38,890 nucleotides of DNA from an uncultured Lachnospiraceae bacterium (lineage in GTDB: Bacteria; Bacillota; Clostridia; Lachnospirales; Lachnospiraceae). The stretch is from NCBI GenBank assembly GCA_949840805.1, contig CATKXR010000048.1, positions 1-38,890 of the forward strand. The letters are read 5' to 3'. The notes beneath the pieces were generated by a model, which was given only the letters and a program-made list of their open reading frames with translations, was not told the origin of the DNA and did no database searches. The position numbers and the translations under genes are program-made. The stretch's first letter is position 1; every line of letters begins with the position of its first letter. Positions 16,707-24,362 of the stretch are shown here, piece after piece.

Positions 16707-17930
16707 TCAATGCTCCTCTCCCAGATACTTCTCAGCATGCTTCGTATTCACGGCCTCACAGATTCTTTTCAGCCCTTCCTCCACCGTAGCCTTCGGGCAC
16801 GCCAGGTTCAGGCGGATAAAACCGTCGGAATTTTGCACGAACATGTTTCCTCCTTCCAGAAGAACCCCCGCTTTATAGGCAAAGAACAGCGGCAGCTTCT
16901 CATCCGGCTCAAAATACTCGTTTAAATCCACCCAGGCCAGATAGGTTGCCTCCGATATCTGATACTTAGCCCTGGGAAGATGCTCTGCCAGGTATTCCCC
17001 CACAAACCGGAAATTCTCATCCAGATAAATCCGCAGCTCCTCCAGCCAGGTCTCCCCCTTCTCGTAAGCCGCCTGGGCCGCTGCAATACTCAAAGGATTG
17101 TCAAAATTATAATGGCGGTCCAGCCAAACGGCCCGCAGGCCCTCATCCCGGATAATCACATTGGAAATCATCATGCCTGCCAGATTAAAGGTCTTGCTGG
17201 GAGCCATACAGGTGATCAGACGTTTATACTCCGGCATCACCCGGCCCAGAGGAATGTGTTTCTGGTTTCTCCGCAGCAGGTCACAATGGATCTCATCCGA
17301 AATCACCCACAAATTGTTTTTCTCAATAATCCCGGCCAGCTTCGCCAGCTCCTCCTCCGTCCAGACCCGGCCGCTGGGGTTGTGAGGATTGCACAGAATC
17401 AGCAGCGTATTTTTCTCATCCGCCGCCTTGGCTGCAAAATCTTCAAAATCAATGGAATAACGCCCGTCCCGATAGAGCAGATCCGAACAGACATATTCCC
17501 TCTTGTTAAAATCTGCCGCATACTTAAAATAAGCATAGGAGGGAGTCAGAAACATCACCCGCTCGTCCGGCTTGCAGATATACTCCACCAGCTCATACAA
17601 AGCAGGGATAATCCCGTTGGACATGACCAGTTCTTCTCTCTCAAAACTCCATCCGTAACGCCGCTGGCACCAGGCTGCAAAAGCGTCATAATAGCTCTTT
17701 TCAAACACCCTCGTATAGCCGAAAATCCTTTTGTCCAGCCGCTCTCTCATACCGTCAATGACCACATCCGGAGTGGCAAATTCCATATCAGCCACCCACA
17801 TACGGATAAATTCTTCATCCTTATAGGGAAAGGTCATATTCTCATCCGCATGGAAAATATAACTGCGGAACCCGTCCGTATTCATGGCGTTTGTGTGTCT
17901 CCGGTCGATTATTTCGTCAAAATTGTACAT
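16707..17930 (-). CDS. MalY/PatB-family PLP C-S lyase, first gene of the operon
   Basis: A 407-aa fold-type I PLP enzyme with MWVADMEFATPD (45-56), NPHNPSGRVW (181-190), SDEIHCDLL (211-219) and the PLP lysine in APSKTFNLAG (Lys246). Its likely reaction is beta-elimination of cystathionine or another cysteine S-conjugate. The start at 17930 is chosen because AAAGGA lies 10 bp upstream and the promoter at 17983-18011 leaves a short leader of about 45 nt; the longer frame to 18011 would overlap the promoter. It heads the leftward operon and is divergent from the XRE gene, the probable regulator. Confidence 0.88.
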   Translation of the reverse strand: MYNFDEIIDRRHTNAMNTDGFRSYIFHADENMTFPYKDEEFIRMWVADMEFATPDVVIDGMRERLDKRIFGYTRVFEKSYYDAFAAWCQRRYGWSFEREELVMSNGIIPALYELVEYICKPDERVMFLTPSYAYFKYAADFNKREYVCSDLLYRDGRYSIDFEDFAAKAADEKNTLLILCNPHNPSGRVWTEEELAKLAGIIEKNNLWVISDEIHCDLLRRNQKHIPLGRVMPEYKRLITCMAPSKTFNLAGMMISNVIIRDEGLRAVWLDRHYNFDNPLSIAAAQAAYEKGETWLEELRIYLDENFRFVGEYLAEHLPRAKYQISEATYLAWVDLNEYFEPDEKLPLFFAYKAGVLLEGGNMFVQNSDGFIRLNLACPKATVEEGLKRICEAVNTKHAEKYLGEEH

Positions 17931-17982
17931 CTTTTCTGCTTCCTTTCTCTTATTTTTTGCCTGTTTTGTTTCTGATGTATCG

Positions 17983-18037
17983 ATTATAACAAGCAAAAAA
18001 CAGGAAATCAAACCAGCTGATTTTTCTTTACAGTAAA
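17983..18037 (-). promoter_or_regulatory. Operon promoter with a conserved box shared with the desulfhydrase promoter
   Basis: Leftward TTGATT (18006-18011), 17-bp spacer, TATAAT (17983-17988). The 34-bp segment 18004-18037 matches 20656-20689 at 29 of 34 positions without gaps. It overlaps the -35 and includes TTTACTG, AAGAAAAAT and CTGGTTTGATTTC read leftward. Conservation well beyond the promoter hexamers indicates a regulator site. Confidence 0.8.
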
Positions 18038-18111
18038 CTTTTTTGGTATTTTTTTCTTCTTAATAGATTTTTTCAAAGATTTATGATACAATCCGGTAAA
18101 GACCAACAAAT

Positions 18112-18146
18112 ATCGGCAAAAATCGCCGTTTTATTGATTTATACGA
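18112..18146. promoter_or_regulatory. 35-bp operator, copy A (XRE regulon)
   Basis: The pattern is ATCGGCAAAAATCGC, 7 bp, TTGATT, 1 bp, ATACGA. It matches copy B at 20763-20797 at 30 of 35 positions. CGGCAAA inside it is mirrored by TTTGCCG at 18153-18159, an inverted arrangement. It lies 75 bp upstream of the conserved promoter box and about 120 bp before the divergent XRE start, so it could serve both directions. Confidence 0.7.
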
Positions 18147-18266
18147 AACTTATTTGCCGCTGCTTCGTAATACTGTCATTTGATTCGCCCCTGGCAATAC
18201 AAACCTTAAAAGAAAAAACTGAAACACACCTCAACTGAATCACACCAATCTAAAAAGGAGAAAGCC

Positions 18267-18974
18267 ATGTCCCAAATCAGCTCGGAAATCGGAAGGCAGA
18301 TCCGCATATTCCGCAAAAAACGCCATATGACCTTAGACGATCTGTCCCAGCGGATCTGCAAGAGCAAATCCACCATCTCCAAATACGAAAAAGGAGAAAT
18401 TCCCGTAGATATCGAGACCCTCTACGAAATCGCCCAGGCTCTGCAGATCCATGTGGAACAGCTTCTCTGCTGCCTTCCCGGCAGAGCCACTCTTTCCGAA
18501 ACCAAGGACAGCCCCGCCTTCTTCGCCGGCTGCTCCCAGTTCTATTCCTACCTGTTTGACGGGCGCAACAACCAGCTCACCCGCTGCGTTTTCGACGTGC
18601 TGTCCGAGACCTCTGACTCTGCCTACAAAATCATGATGTACATGAATTTTAAAGATTTTGACGATTACCGCACCTGCGAGAACACCTATTGGGGCTATAT
18701 CGAACACTATGACGCCCTCACCCACATTCAACTGACCAACCAGGACACTCCCATTGAAAAAGCCAGCGTGCAGATCCTAGCCTCCTACTTAGACGCCGAT
18801 ACCAAATGGGGCCTGTGGAACGGCTTTTCCTCCCGCCCCATGATGCCCATTGCCATGAAGATGCTGTTTTCCAAGACAAGGCTTCACGAGGATGCCGCCC
18901 TGGCCCAGAAGCTGAAAGTGTCCCGAGAGGACATCCGTCTGCTGAAGCTTTATAATATGCTCTCAGTTCTGTGA
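18267..18974 (+). CDS. XRE-family HTH regulator with a large C-terminal domain
   Basis: A 235-aa protein. Residues about 8-65 form a Cro/CI-type helix-turn-helix (MTLDDLSQRI, KSKSTISKYEKGE). The remaining ~165 residues are helical with no catalytic motif, probably a sensor or dimerisation domain. AAAAGGAG precedes the ATG by 8 bp. It is divergent from the MalY-headed operon, and the conserved motifs between them recur before the desulfhydrase gene, making it the best candidate regulator of both. The inducer is unknown; cysteine or an acylated cysteine derivative is a guess. Confidence 0.85.
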   Translation: MSQISSEIGRQIRIFRKKRHMTLDDLSQRICKSKSTISKYEKGEIPVDIETLYEIAQALQIHVEQLLCCLPGRATLSETKDSPAFFAGCSQFYSYLFDGRNNQLTRCVFDVLSETSDSAYKIMMYMNFKDFDDYRTCENTYWGYIEHYDALTHIQLTNQDTPIEKASVQILASYLDADTKWGLWNGFSSRPMMPIAMKMLFSKTRLHEDAALAQKLKVSREDIRLLKLYNMLSVL

Positions 18975-19023
18975 AATTTTTGAATTAAAAGGTTCTTGTC
19001 AAATTAGATCCAAACAAAAATAA

Positions 19024-19059
19024 TACGGCGGCTTTGATTGTAATTTCAAAACCGCCGTA
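19024..19059. terminator. Hairpin downstream of the XRE gene
   Basis: TACGGCGG (19024-19031) pairs perfectly with CCGCCGTA (19052-19059), with inner TTTGA/TCAAA extending the stem. There is no T-run on the rightward side; the leftward side reads into a T-rich stretch. Its termination activity for the XRE transcript is therefore uncertain. Confidence 0.45.
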
Positions 19060-19136
19060 AAGCTGCAATAAACAGCAAATCCATGTACTTAGTTTTATCA
19101 CCATCATAATCTTCACAAGTTCCACAACGTAAAAAA

Positions 19137-19196
19137 GAACCCGCATCCCGTCAGAACTACGTCTTTCCTGTTCTCACCGGATGCCGGTTCCTTTTT
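19137..19196. terminator. Bidirectional intrinsic terminator (rubredoxin/XRE side)
   Basis: GAACC-GCATCC-GT (19137-19151) pairs with AC-GGATGC-GGTTC (19176-19190), leaving two C-C mismatches. A T-run follows to the right (19192-19197) and an A-run precedes it (19131-19136), so it can end transcripts from both sides. It lies about 55 bp past the rubredoxin stop. Confidence 0.75.
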
Positions 19197-19250
19197 TATT
19201 ACGTCCAAAGGACGCCTGCTTGTCATTTACTATGTTTTACGGCAAACATC

Positions 19251-19406
19251 TTAGACCGCGGAGAACTGATCCTTTCCCACAAGGCAAAGAGGGCATTGGA
19301 AATCCTCCGGCACATCCTCCCATTTGGTTCCCGGCGCAATGCCTCCGTCAGGATAACCCTGCTCCTCGTCATATTCCCAGCCACATACATCACATACATA
19401 CTTCAT
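19251..19406 (-). CDS. Rubredoxin
   Basis: A 51-aa protein found by direct reading of the leftward strand. It begins [19 protein letters not shown], continues through [19 protein letters not shown], and ends QFSAV. The two CxxC pairs (CDVC at 5-8, CPLC at 38-41) bind a single iron, and the length is normal. AAAGGAG sits 8-9 bp before the ATG. It has its own strong promoter at 19487-19515 and a terminator at 19137-19196, so it is a monocistronic unit. Rubredoxin is an electron carrier for oxygen and peroxide reduction in anaerobes; no partner oxidoreductase is adjacent. Confidence 0.95.
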   Translation of the reverse strand: MKYVCDVCGWEYDEEQGYPDGGIAPGTKWEDVPEDFQCPLCLVGKDQFSAV

Positions 19407-19486
19407 TGACAACTCTCCTTTTCATAAAACATTTACAGATCTGCCTGCTTTTTTCTGGCAGATTTTTCCATCTTGTTCCGCTTTTT

Positions 19487-19515
19487 ATTGTAGGACGCAC
19501 CAAAAACTTTGTCAA
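19487..19515 (-). promoter_or_regulatory. Strong promoter of rubredoxin
   Basis: Leftward TTGACA (19510-19515), 17-bp spacer, TACAAT (19487-19492). The leader of about 75 nt contains an inverted repeat ATCTGCC/GGCAGAT (19438-19468 region) and a 12-codon reading frame starting with ATG GAA AAA, both of unknown meaning. Confidence 0.75.
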
Positions 19516-19520
19516 TACTA

Positions 19521-20570
19521 TTAGACGGAAAGCTCCCCCAAAATCTCTTTTTCCGCAAAGAGCGCCGTAGCCCCGCCTGTATGTAAGAATACCACATTGC
19601 TGCCCGGAGCCACCTTTCCGGTACGGACATAATCAATGAGTCCGGCAAAACCTTTGCCGCTGTATACCGGATCCAGTAAAAGCCCCTCTTTCTCCGCCAT
19701 CATTTTAATCGCTTCCGTGCCGCCCTTGCTGGGCATCTCATAGCCTGGCAGATAGTAGGATGAATCCATGTTAAAATCATCAGCCGTCAATACAGGCTCC
19801 ACCCCCAGCCAACGCAGGGTATCATTTCCCAACTGAACCCGACTCATTTTATAACTCTCATCATGAAACATCACATCAATCGACACGATCTTCATGTGGG
19901 AATCAATGAGCTTTCTCCCGGCAGCCAGCCCTGCCATGGTTCCTCCCGTTCCGTTGGCATGGAAGAGATAATCGCCACGCACCTTCATCTGGTCAAGCTG
20001 CCTTTGCAGCTCCGCAAAGCCGCCGATGAAGCCTGCCGTCCCCACAATGCTTGCGCCTCCCATGGGAATATCATAGCATGTATGCCCCTCGGCCTCCAGC
20101 CTGGTAATATGCTCTTTTCCCAGACGGTACATTCTCCCCTCGGCCTCCGCCTCACTTTCTCCTTCATTGATTTTTATGATATGGATCTCCGCCCCCATGA
20201 TCTTGTCCAGCAAAAGATTGCCCTTTAAATTTTTCTCATCCGGCTCCACAATTGCCAGCAGGTAAAGAACCGGTTTCAGGCCTTCCTTTCTGCATGCTTC
20301 CACCGTCTGCATCGCATGGTTGGACTGGGTGGCTCCATAGGTAAAAACATATTCCGCGCCCTGTCTTTTGGCATCTCCGATCAGATACTCCAGCTTCCGT
20401 ATCTTATTTCCGCCAAATAGGCTCTGGCCGGAAAAATCTTCCCGTTTGATGTAAAGATGGATTCCCAAATCCTTTGACAAATGCTCCAGCTTATAAAGCG
20501 GCGTAGGATAAAATCCCAGGCTGGCTCTGTCCTTTTTGCCGAGAAGCTTCTCTATCTGTTCACTGTTCAT
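19521..20570 (-). CDS. D-cysteine desulfhydrase / ACC deaminase family PLP enzyme
   Basis: A 349-aa fold-type II PLP protein. It has SLFGGNKIRKLEYLIGDA with the PLP lysine (Lys56) and YGATQSNHAMQT (78-89) with the catalytic SNH, plus GTGGTMAGLAAG near residue 210. DcyD-type enzymes convert D-cysteine to pyruvate, sulfide and ammonia; ACC deaminases share the fold. The start at 20570 has AAGGAG about 11 bp upstream, and the longer frame to 20672 runs through the promoter. Its promoter and upstream operator match those of the MalY-headed operon, so it appears to be in the same regulon and argues for a sulfur amino acid substrate. Confidence 0.85.
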   Translation of the reverse strand: MNSEQIEKLLGKKDRASLGFYPTPLYKLEHLSKDLGIHLYIKREDFSGQSLFGGNKIRKLEYLIGDAKRQGAEYVFTYGATQSNHAMQTVEACRKEGLKPVLYLLAIVEPDEKNLKGNLLLDKIMGAEIHIIKINEGESEAEAEGRMYRLGKEHITRLEAEGHTCYDIPMGGASIVGTAGFIGGFAELQRQLDQMKVRGDYLFHANGTGGTMAGLAAGRKLIDSHMKIVSIDVMFHDESYKMSRVQLGNDTLRWLGVEPVLTADDFNMDSSYYLPGYEMPSKGGTEAIKMMAEKEGLLLDPVYSGKGFAGLIDYVRTGKVAPGSNVVFLHTGGATALFAEKEILGELSV

Positions 20571-20634
20571 ACTATGTCTGTCTCCTTCCCTATATTTCTT
20601 TCTGCCTTTTGTGAAACCTGCATCAGATAGTTTT

Positions 20635-20689
20635 ATTGTAACAACAGAATCTAAAGAAATCAAACCAGGCAATTTTTCTTCTCAGTAAA
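20635..20689 (-). promoter_or_regulatory. Desulfhydrase promoter with the conserved box
   Basis: Leftward TTGATT (20658-20663), 17-bp spacer, TACAAT (20635-20640). The box 20656-20689 is the partner of 18004-18037 (29 of 34 identical, no gaps), and the operator copy lies 74 bp further upstream. Confidence 0.8.
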
Positions 20690-20762
20690 ATTTTTATGCG
20701 CTATTTTCCTGAGAGTGGATATTTTCAACTTTTTTGCCGCAATTTCATACGATTTTTCAATA

Positions 20763-20797
20763 ATCGGCAAAAATCGCTAATTTGTTGATTGATACGA
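20763..20797. promoter_or_regulatory. 35-bp operator, copy B (XRE regulon)
   Basis: This is the same pattern as copy A, 30 of 35 identical, including an unbroken 15-bp match ATCGGCAAAAATCGC. A mirrored TTTGCCG lies at 20733-20739, on the opposite side compared with copy A. The gap between the desulfhydrase and DUF134 genes (20571-20975) is otherwise filled by the two promoters. Confidence 0.7.
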
Positions 20798-20846
20798 TAT
20801 TTTTTATAAGCATATATTTTATAAACCCTGATTTTGAATATATTTC

Positions 20847-20896
20847 GGGTATATGTCCATTAAATTATTGACATATGCCCAAAATTGGTCTATAAT
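20847..20896 (+). promoter_or_regulatory. DUF134-gene promoter with overlapping inverted-repeat operator
   Basis: TTGACA (20868-20873), 17 bp, TATAAT (20891-20896) is a near-consensus promoter. The inverted repeat GGGTATATGTC (20847-20857) / GACATATGCCC (20870-20880), one mismatch, 12-bp gap, covers the -35, which suggests repression. The DUF134 protein itself has an HTH and could bind it. Confidence 0.75.
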
Positions 20897-20975
20897 CATC
20901 GTCAGTCCCGGCTGTTGCAGATTACTCATTTCCTGTCAACACAGCCCACCTCTCTCCAACGCAAAAGGAGGCCCT

Positions 20976-21761
20976 ATGCCCAGACCAATAAAATGCAGAA
21001 AAGTATGCCATTTTCCTCAAACCCTGGAATTTCTTCCTGCTCAGGGCGGGGAAGAAAAAGCTCCGGTTATCCTGACCATAGACGAATATGAGACCATCCG
21101 CTTAATCGACAAGGAGGGCCTCTCTCAGGAACAGTGCTGCGAGTTCATGCAGGTCGCCCGGACCACCGTGCAGCGGGTCTATGAAAATGCCCGCAGGAAG
21201 CTGGCCTCCATGCTGGTAGACGGACTTCCTTTGCGCATTGAGGGCGGGGACTTCTGGCTGTGTGACGGCCAGAACAACCTGTGCGGACATGAAGGATGTT
21301 TTAAATATCTGTATCACCAAAAATATAATAAACCAAAAGGAGATCCTGTTATGAGAGTTGCAGTAACGTATGAAGACGGCCAGATTTTCCAACACTTTGG
21401 CCACACGGAACAGTTTAAGGTCTACGATATCGCGGATGGCGCAATCACCTCCTCCCAGGTGGTGGACACCAACGGCAGCGGCCACGGAGCGCTGGCAGGT
21501 GTTCTCAACGCCCTGCATGTGGACGCTTTGATCTGCGGCGGGATCGGCGGCGGCGCCCAGGCTGCCTTAGGGGCTGCCGGTATCCGGCTGTATGGCGGCG
21601 TAACCGGCGAGGCGGACAAGGCGGTAGCGGATCTGATGGCCGGCAAACTGGAATTTAATCCCAACATCCAGTGCAGCCATCACGACCATCATCATGGTGA
21701 AAATCATGCCTGCGGGGAACATGGCTGTGGAGATGAGCATCACTGCGGCGGCCATCACTAA
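20976..21761 (+). CDS. DUF134 HTH domain fused to a NifX/NifB-type Fe-Mo-cofactor-binding-like domain
   Basis: A 261-aa protein. Residues 1-~110 are DUF134: MPRPIKCRKVC at the start, then a sigma-region-4-like HTH (LSQEQCCEFMQVARTTVQRV). Residues 126-~225 are a dinitrogenase-cofactor-type domain (VAVTYEDGQIFQHFGHTEQF). The last ~29 residues are a His/Cys-rich tail likely to bind metal. The ATG at 20976 has AAAAGGAGG just upstream. An in-frame ATG at 21351 has its own AAAGGAG 8 bp upstream, so the C-terminal domain may also be made alone. Function is unknown; a metal-responsive regulator is a reasonable guess. Confidence 0.85.
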   Translation: MPRPIKCRKVCHFPQTLEFLPAQGGEEKAPVILTIDEYETIRLIDKEGLSQEQCCEFMQVARTTVQRVYENARRKLASMLVDGLPLRIEGGDFWLCDGQNNLCGHEGCFKYLYHQKYNKPKGDPVMRVAVTYEDGQIFQHFGHTEQFKVYDIADGAITSSQVVDTNGSGHGALAGVLNALHVDALICGGIGGGAQAALGAAGIRLYGGVTGEADKAVADLMAGKLEFNPNIQCSHHDHHHGENHACGEHGCGDEHHCGGHH

Positions 21762-21773
21762 GAAGCCTTAAAA

Positions 21774-21818
21774 AAGGGGATATGGCAAAATACCCGCTGT
21801 ATTTTGTCACATCCCCTT
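21774..21818. terminator. Terminator between the convergent DUF134 and clpP-like genes
   Basis: The arms at 21774-21793 and 21799-21818 are 20 bp with two mismatches around a 5-nt loop. Leftward the stem is followed by a run of six T, a strong terminator for the clpP-like transcript. Rightward the T-run is poor. Confidence 0.8.
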
Positions 21819-21831
21819 AAATGTTATCCAA

Positions 21832-22422
21832 TCACTCTCTGCCGATAATCCCGTCAATCAATCCAAATTCCACTGCTTCCTCAGCCGAAAAATAATGATC
21901 CCTTTCCGTAGCCGCCTGAATTTCCTCCACGGTCTTTCCTGTATTCTCTGCCAATATCCGATTCAGCCTTCTTTTACTCTGCTGGATATGATCCGACATG
22001 ATCCTGACATCTGTCGCCTGTCCCTGAATGCCATTTCCATGAACAGCCGGCTGATGAATCATGATCTCTGCATTTGGCAGTGCCATACGCTTTCCCTTTG
22101 TCCCCCCTGCCAGCAGAAACGCGCCAAAGCTGGCTGCAAGCCCCAGACATATCGTGGATACTTCGCATCTTATATACTGCATGGTGTCATAAATCCCAAA
22201 ACCTGCCGATACGGAACCGCCTGGACTGTTGATATAAAATTGTATATCCTTTCCCGGGTCCTGAGATTCCAGAAAAAGCAACTGCGCAATGATTACTCCT
22301 GCTGAAGCGTCGCTGACCTCCTCGCCTAAAAACACAATCCTGTCTGAAAGAAGCCGGGAATAGATATCATAGCTTCTCTCCCCTCGCCCTGTCTGCTGAA
22401 TCACAAAAGGTACAAAGCTCAT
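21832..22422 (-). CDS. clpP: ClpP-family serine protease (paralogue)
   Basis: A 196-aa protein of normal ClpP length with the catalytic triad Ser98 ([10 protein letters not shown]), His123 (IMIHQP) and Asp175 (ERDHYFSA), and the oligomer signature [12 protein letters not shown] (63-74). The start at 22422 is chosen for length and because its ATG overlaps the araC stop as ATGA. It is not beside clpX or tig as the housekeeping copy usually is, and is instead coupled to a short AraC regulator, so it looks like an accessory, condition-specific ClpP. Hydrophobic-pocket residues were not checked. Confidence 0.88.
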   Translation of the reverse strand: MSFVPFVIQQTGRGERSYDIYSRLLSDRIVFLGEEVSDASAGVIIAQLLFLESQDPGKDIQFYINSPGGSVSAGFGIYDTMQYIRCEVSTICLGLAASFGAFLLAGGTKGKRMALPNAEIMIHQPAVHGNGIQGQATDVRIMSDHIQQSKRRLNRILAENTGKTVEEIQAATERDHYFSAEEAVEFGLIDGIIGRE

Positions 22423-22835
22423 GCCGCCGTCCTGCCCTTCCCCCATTTCCATAATACCCCTGTGCCATTTCCCTTTCCACCCATAAAAATCCTGCTGTGT
22501 CTTGGGATAAAAACTCCTGCTCTCCTGTATTCCAACGGCGTGCATCCGTACTCACAACGAAATACTCTCCCAAAAGCCTGCTGGGAACCATACCCTGCCT
22601 CCATAGAAATCTCAACCACAGGCAGATCGGTTTTTACCAATTTTTCCGCCGCCTTTTCCAGGCGTCTGCTCCTGATATATTGATAAGGCGTAATTCCCGT
22701 ATGTTCTTTAAATACCCTTACCATGTAAAATTTAGAATAATTCTGAGCTGCCGCTATTTTTTCCAACGTCAAATCCTTGTCCAGATGATCTTCTATATAA
22801 GAAATGATTTTTCTGGTTATTGCCGCATCTCCCAT
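22419..22835 (-). CDS. Short AraC-family regulator (DNA-binding domain only)
   Basis: A 138-aa protein that is almost entirely the double HTH ([43 protein letters not shown]), like MarA/SoxS/Rob single-domain regulators. It has no sensor domain. The ATG at 22835 has AGGAG 9 bp upstream; the in-frame ATG at 22889 is less well placed. The stop overlaps the ClpP start (ATGA), a sign of translational coupling. As single-domain AraC proteins are often controlled by proteolysis, pairing with a protease subunit is suggestive but unproven. Confidence 0.82.
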   Translation of the reverse strand: MGDAAITRKIISYIEDHLDKDLTLEKIAAAQNYSKFYMVRVFKEHTGITPYQYIRSRRLEKAAEKLVKTDLPVVEISMEAGYGSQQAFGRVFRCEYGCTPLEYRRAGVFIPRHSRIFMGGKGNGTGVLWKWGKGRTAA

Positions 22836-22934
22836 CAAGACCTGCTCCTTCCTGTTTTTGTTGTCCCTGTTCTTCCGTCCGTTCATCATATCCTCACAGA
22901 AACACCGCTAAGCAGGTTCATCTTATCACATTTT

Positions 22935-23894
22935 TCAGTTGTCTGTCTTGACAGAAATTGCTTTCTTCTCCCGATTCACCACATAGATTCCCAAACAAAC
23001 CAAAACTAAAGCCACCAAAGTATTCCATGTCAGGGCCTGTCCGGTCTCCCCCAGGAAAATCGCCGACAATATCACGCCAAACATAGGATTCATAAATCCA
23101 AAAACCGTCACACGGCTCACTGGGTTATATTTCAGCAATACCCCCCACAAAGTGTAGGCAACTGCCGACAAAATCCCCATATACAGAAGCAGTACAAAAG
23201 CAGACGGGCCTACTGCCCCTGACAAAGTTCCTCCTGAAGCAGCCCCAATTAACAGCAATGCCGCGCCTCCTGCCATAAACTGATAGCCAGACAACGTAAC
23301 CACATCAAAATTTTTCGCATACTTCTTTACCAAGGACCCCGAAAGTGCATAAAAAATCTGAGCCAGCAGCACAAATCCCTCTCCCAGAAAAGATACGGAA
23401 AACATCTTATCCGAACCGGATCCTGCCAGATTCACAATCGCAATCCCCATAAATCCCAAAACACACCCTGCGATTTTATGGATATCCAGCTTTTCATAAC
23501 GAAAAACAAGGCTGGCACATAACATAGAAAAGAACACGTTAGTCCCTGTGATTATGGCACTATGGACCCCGCTGGCATGAGACAATCCTACATAATAAAA
23601 CAAATACTGCAAAACCGTCTGCGACAAAGCCAGGCTGCTGATGGCTGTTCCTGAACCTTTCGGAGGCCAAATCCAGCGCCCGCTTGTAATACTGTGATAT
23701 ACGATTACCAAAAAACCTGCCAGAACAAAGCGGATCCCCGCAAACATCAAAATAGATGCCGTATCTGCCGAATCAATCTGAAACAAACGATATCCGATCT
23801 TAATAGACGGTGCCGCGCTCCCCCACAAAAAGCAGCAGACACCTGCCACTAAAAGAATCGTCTTCATATCTGTTAAATCGATTTTTTTCTTCAT
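22935..23894 (-). CDS. EamA-family (DMT) transporter
   Basis: A 319-aa protein with ten predicted membrane segments and two EamA repeats. It carries the family pattern of Pro/Gly-rich helices (LFYYVGLSHASGVHSAII near residues 95-112, YMGILSAVAYTLWGVLLKYNP near 237-257). DMT proteins export amino acids or other small metabolites. An AAAGGAAG site precedes the ATG. The gene is separated from the AraC/ClpP pair by about 100 bp and could be in the same or its own transcript. The substrate cannot be read from sequence. Confidence 0.82.
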   Translation of the reverse strand: MKKKIDLTDMKTILLVAGVCCFLWGSAAPSIKIGYRLFQIDSADTASILMFAGIRFVLAGFLVIVYHSITSGRWIWPPKGSGTAISSLALSQTVLQYLFYYVGLSHASGVHSAIITGTNVFFSMLCASLVFRYEKLDIHKIAGCVLGFMGIAIVNLAGSGSDKMFSVSFLGEGFVLLAQIFYALSGSLVKKYAKNFDVVTLSGYQFMAGGAALLLIGAASGGTLSGAVGPSAFVLLLYMGILSAVAYTLWGVLLKYNPVSRVTVFGFMNPMFGVILSAIFLGETGQALTWNTLVALVLVCLGIYVVNREKKAISVKTDN

Positions 23895-24008
23895 TTTCTG
23901 CCTGCTTCCTTTCTCTGATCTCTGTCTGTTACAATAATAATAGCGGAAAAGGTGTGTAAACCTGAATGTTTACGCACCTTTTCACCGTTTAAAATTCCTT
24001 ATTTTCAA

Positions 24009-24081
24009 AGCTCCCGGCCGGACTCGAACCGGCGACCCACGCATTACGAATGCGTTGCGCTACCAACTGCGCTACGGAAGC
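24009..24081 (-). tRNA. tRNA-Thr (CGT)
   Basis: Read leftward, a cloverleaf folds with acceptor GCTTCCG/CGGGAGC, the D-arm, anticodon stem ACGCA/TGCGT with loop TTCGTAA (anticodon CGT), and T-arm GCCGG/CCGGC with TTCGAGT. CCA is not encoded. Confidence 0.92.
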
Positions 24082-24193
24082 ATTTGGAAAAATTATATTC
24101 CTCCAGGGACATGAATTACAGAATCCCGGAAGGGTATACGTTTTACACTCTGTCGAATAAAAATGCTTTGGATTCAACATCCAAAGCATTTTA

Positions 24194-24265
24194 TGACCTC
24201 ACCGGGAATCGAACCCGGGTTTACGCCGTGAGAGGGCGTCGTCTTGACCGCTTGACCATGAGGCC
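24194..24265 (-). tRNA. tRNA-Glu (CTC)
   Basis: Acceptor GGCCTCA/TGAGGTC, anticodon loop CTCTCAC (anticodon CTC) on stem ACGCC/GGCGT, T-arm ACCGGG-type with TTCGATT. CCA is not encoded. Confidence 0.92.
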
Positions 24266-24288
24266 CTGATGTATGACGATAAAACTCA

Positions 24289-24362
24289 TCGAGGCGACAA
24301 GATTCGAACTTGCGGCCTCTGCGTCCCGAACGCAGCGCTCTACCAAACTGAGCCACGCCTCG
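24289..24362 (-). tRNA. tRNA-Pro (CGG)
   Basis: Acceptor CGAGGCG/CGCCTCG, D-arm GCTC/GAGC, anticodon stem CTGCG/CGCAG with loop TTCGGGA (anticodon CGG), and T-loop TTCGAAT on stem GCAAG/CTTGT. 74 nt with the discriminator A; CCA is not encoded. Confidence 0.92.

Noticed and set aside
16980..17975. 331-aa rightward open frame opposite the first MalY gene
   Set aside because: It is antisense to a conserved gene and has no recognisable domain or ribosome site.
18150..18230. Clear rightward promoter of the XRE gene
   Set aside because: No TTGACA/TATAAT pair with proper spacing is visible; any promoter there is too weak to call.
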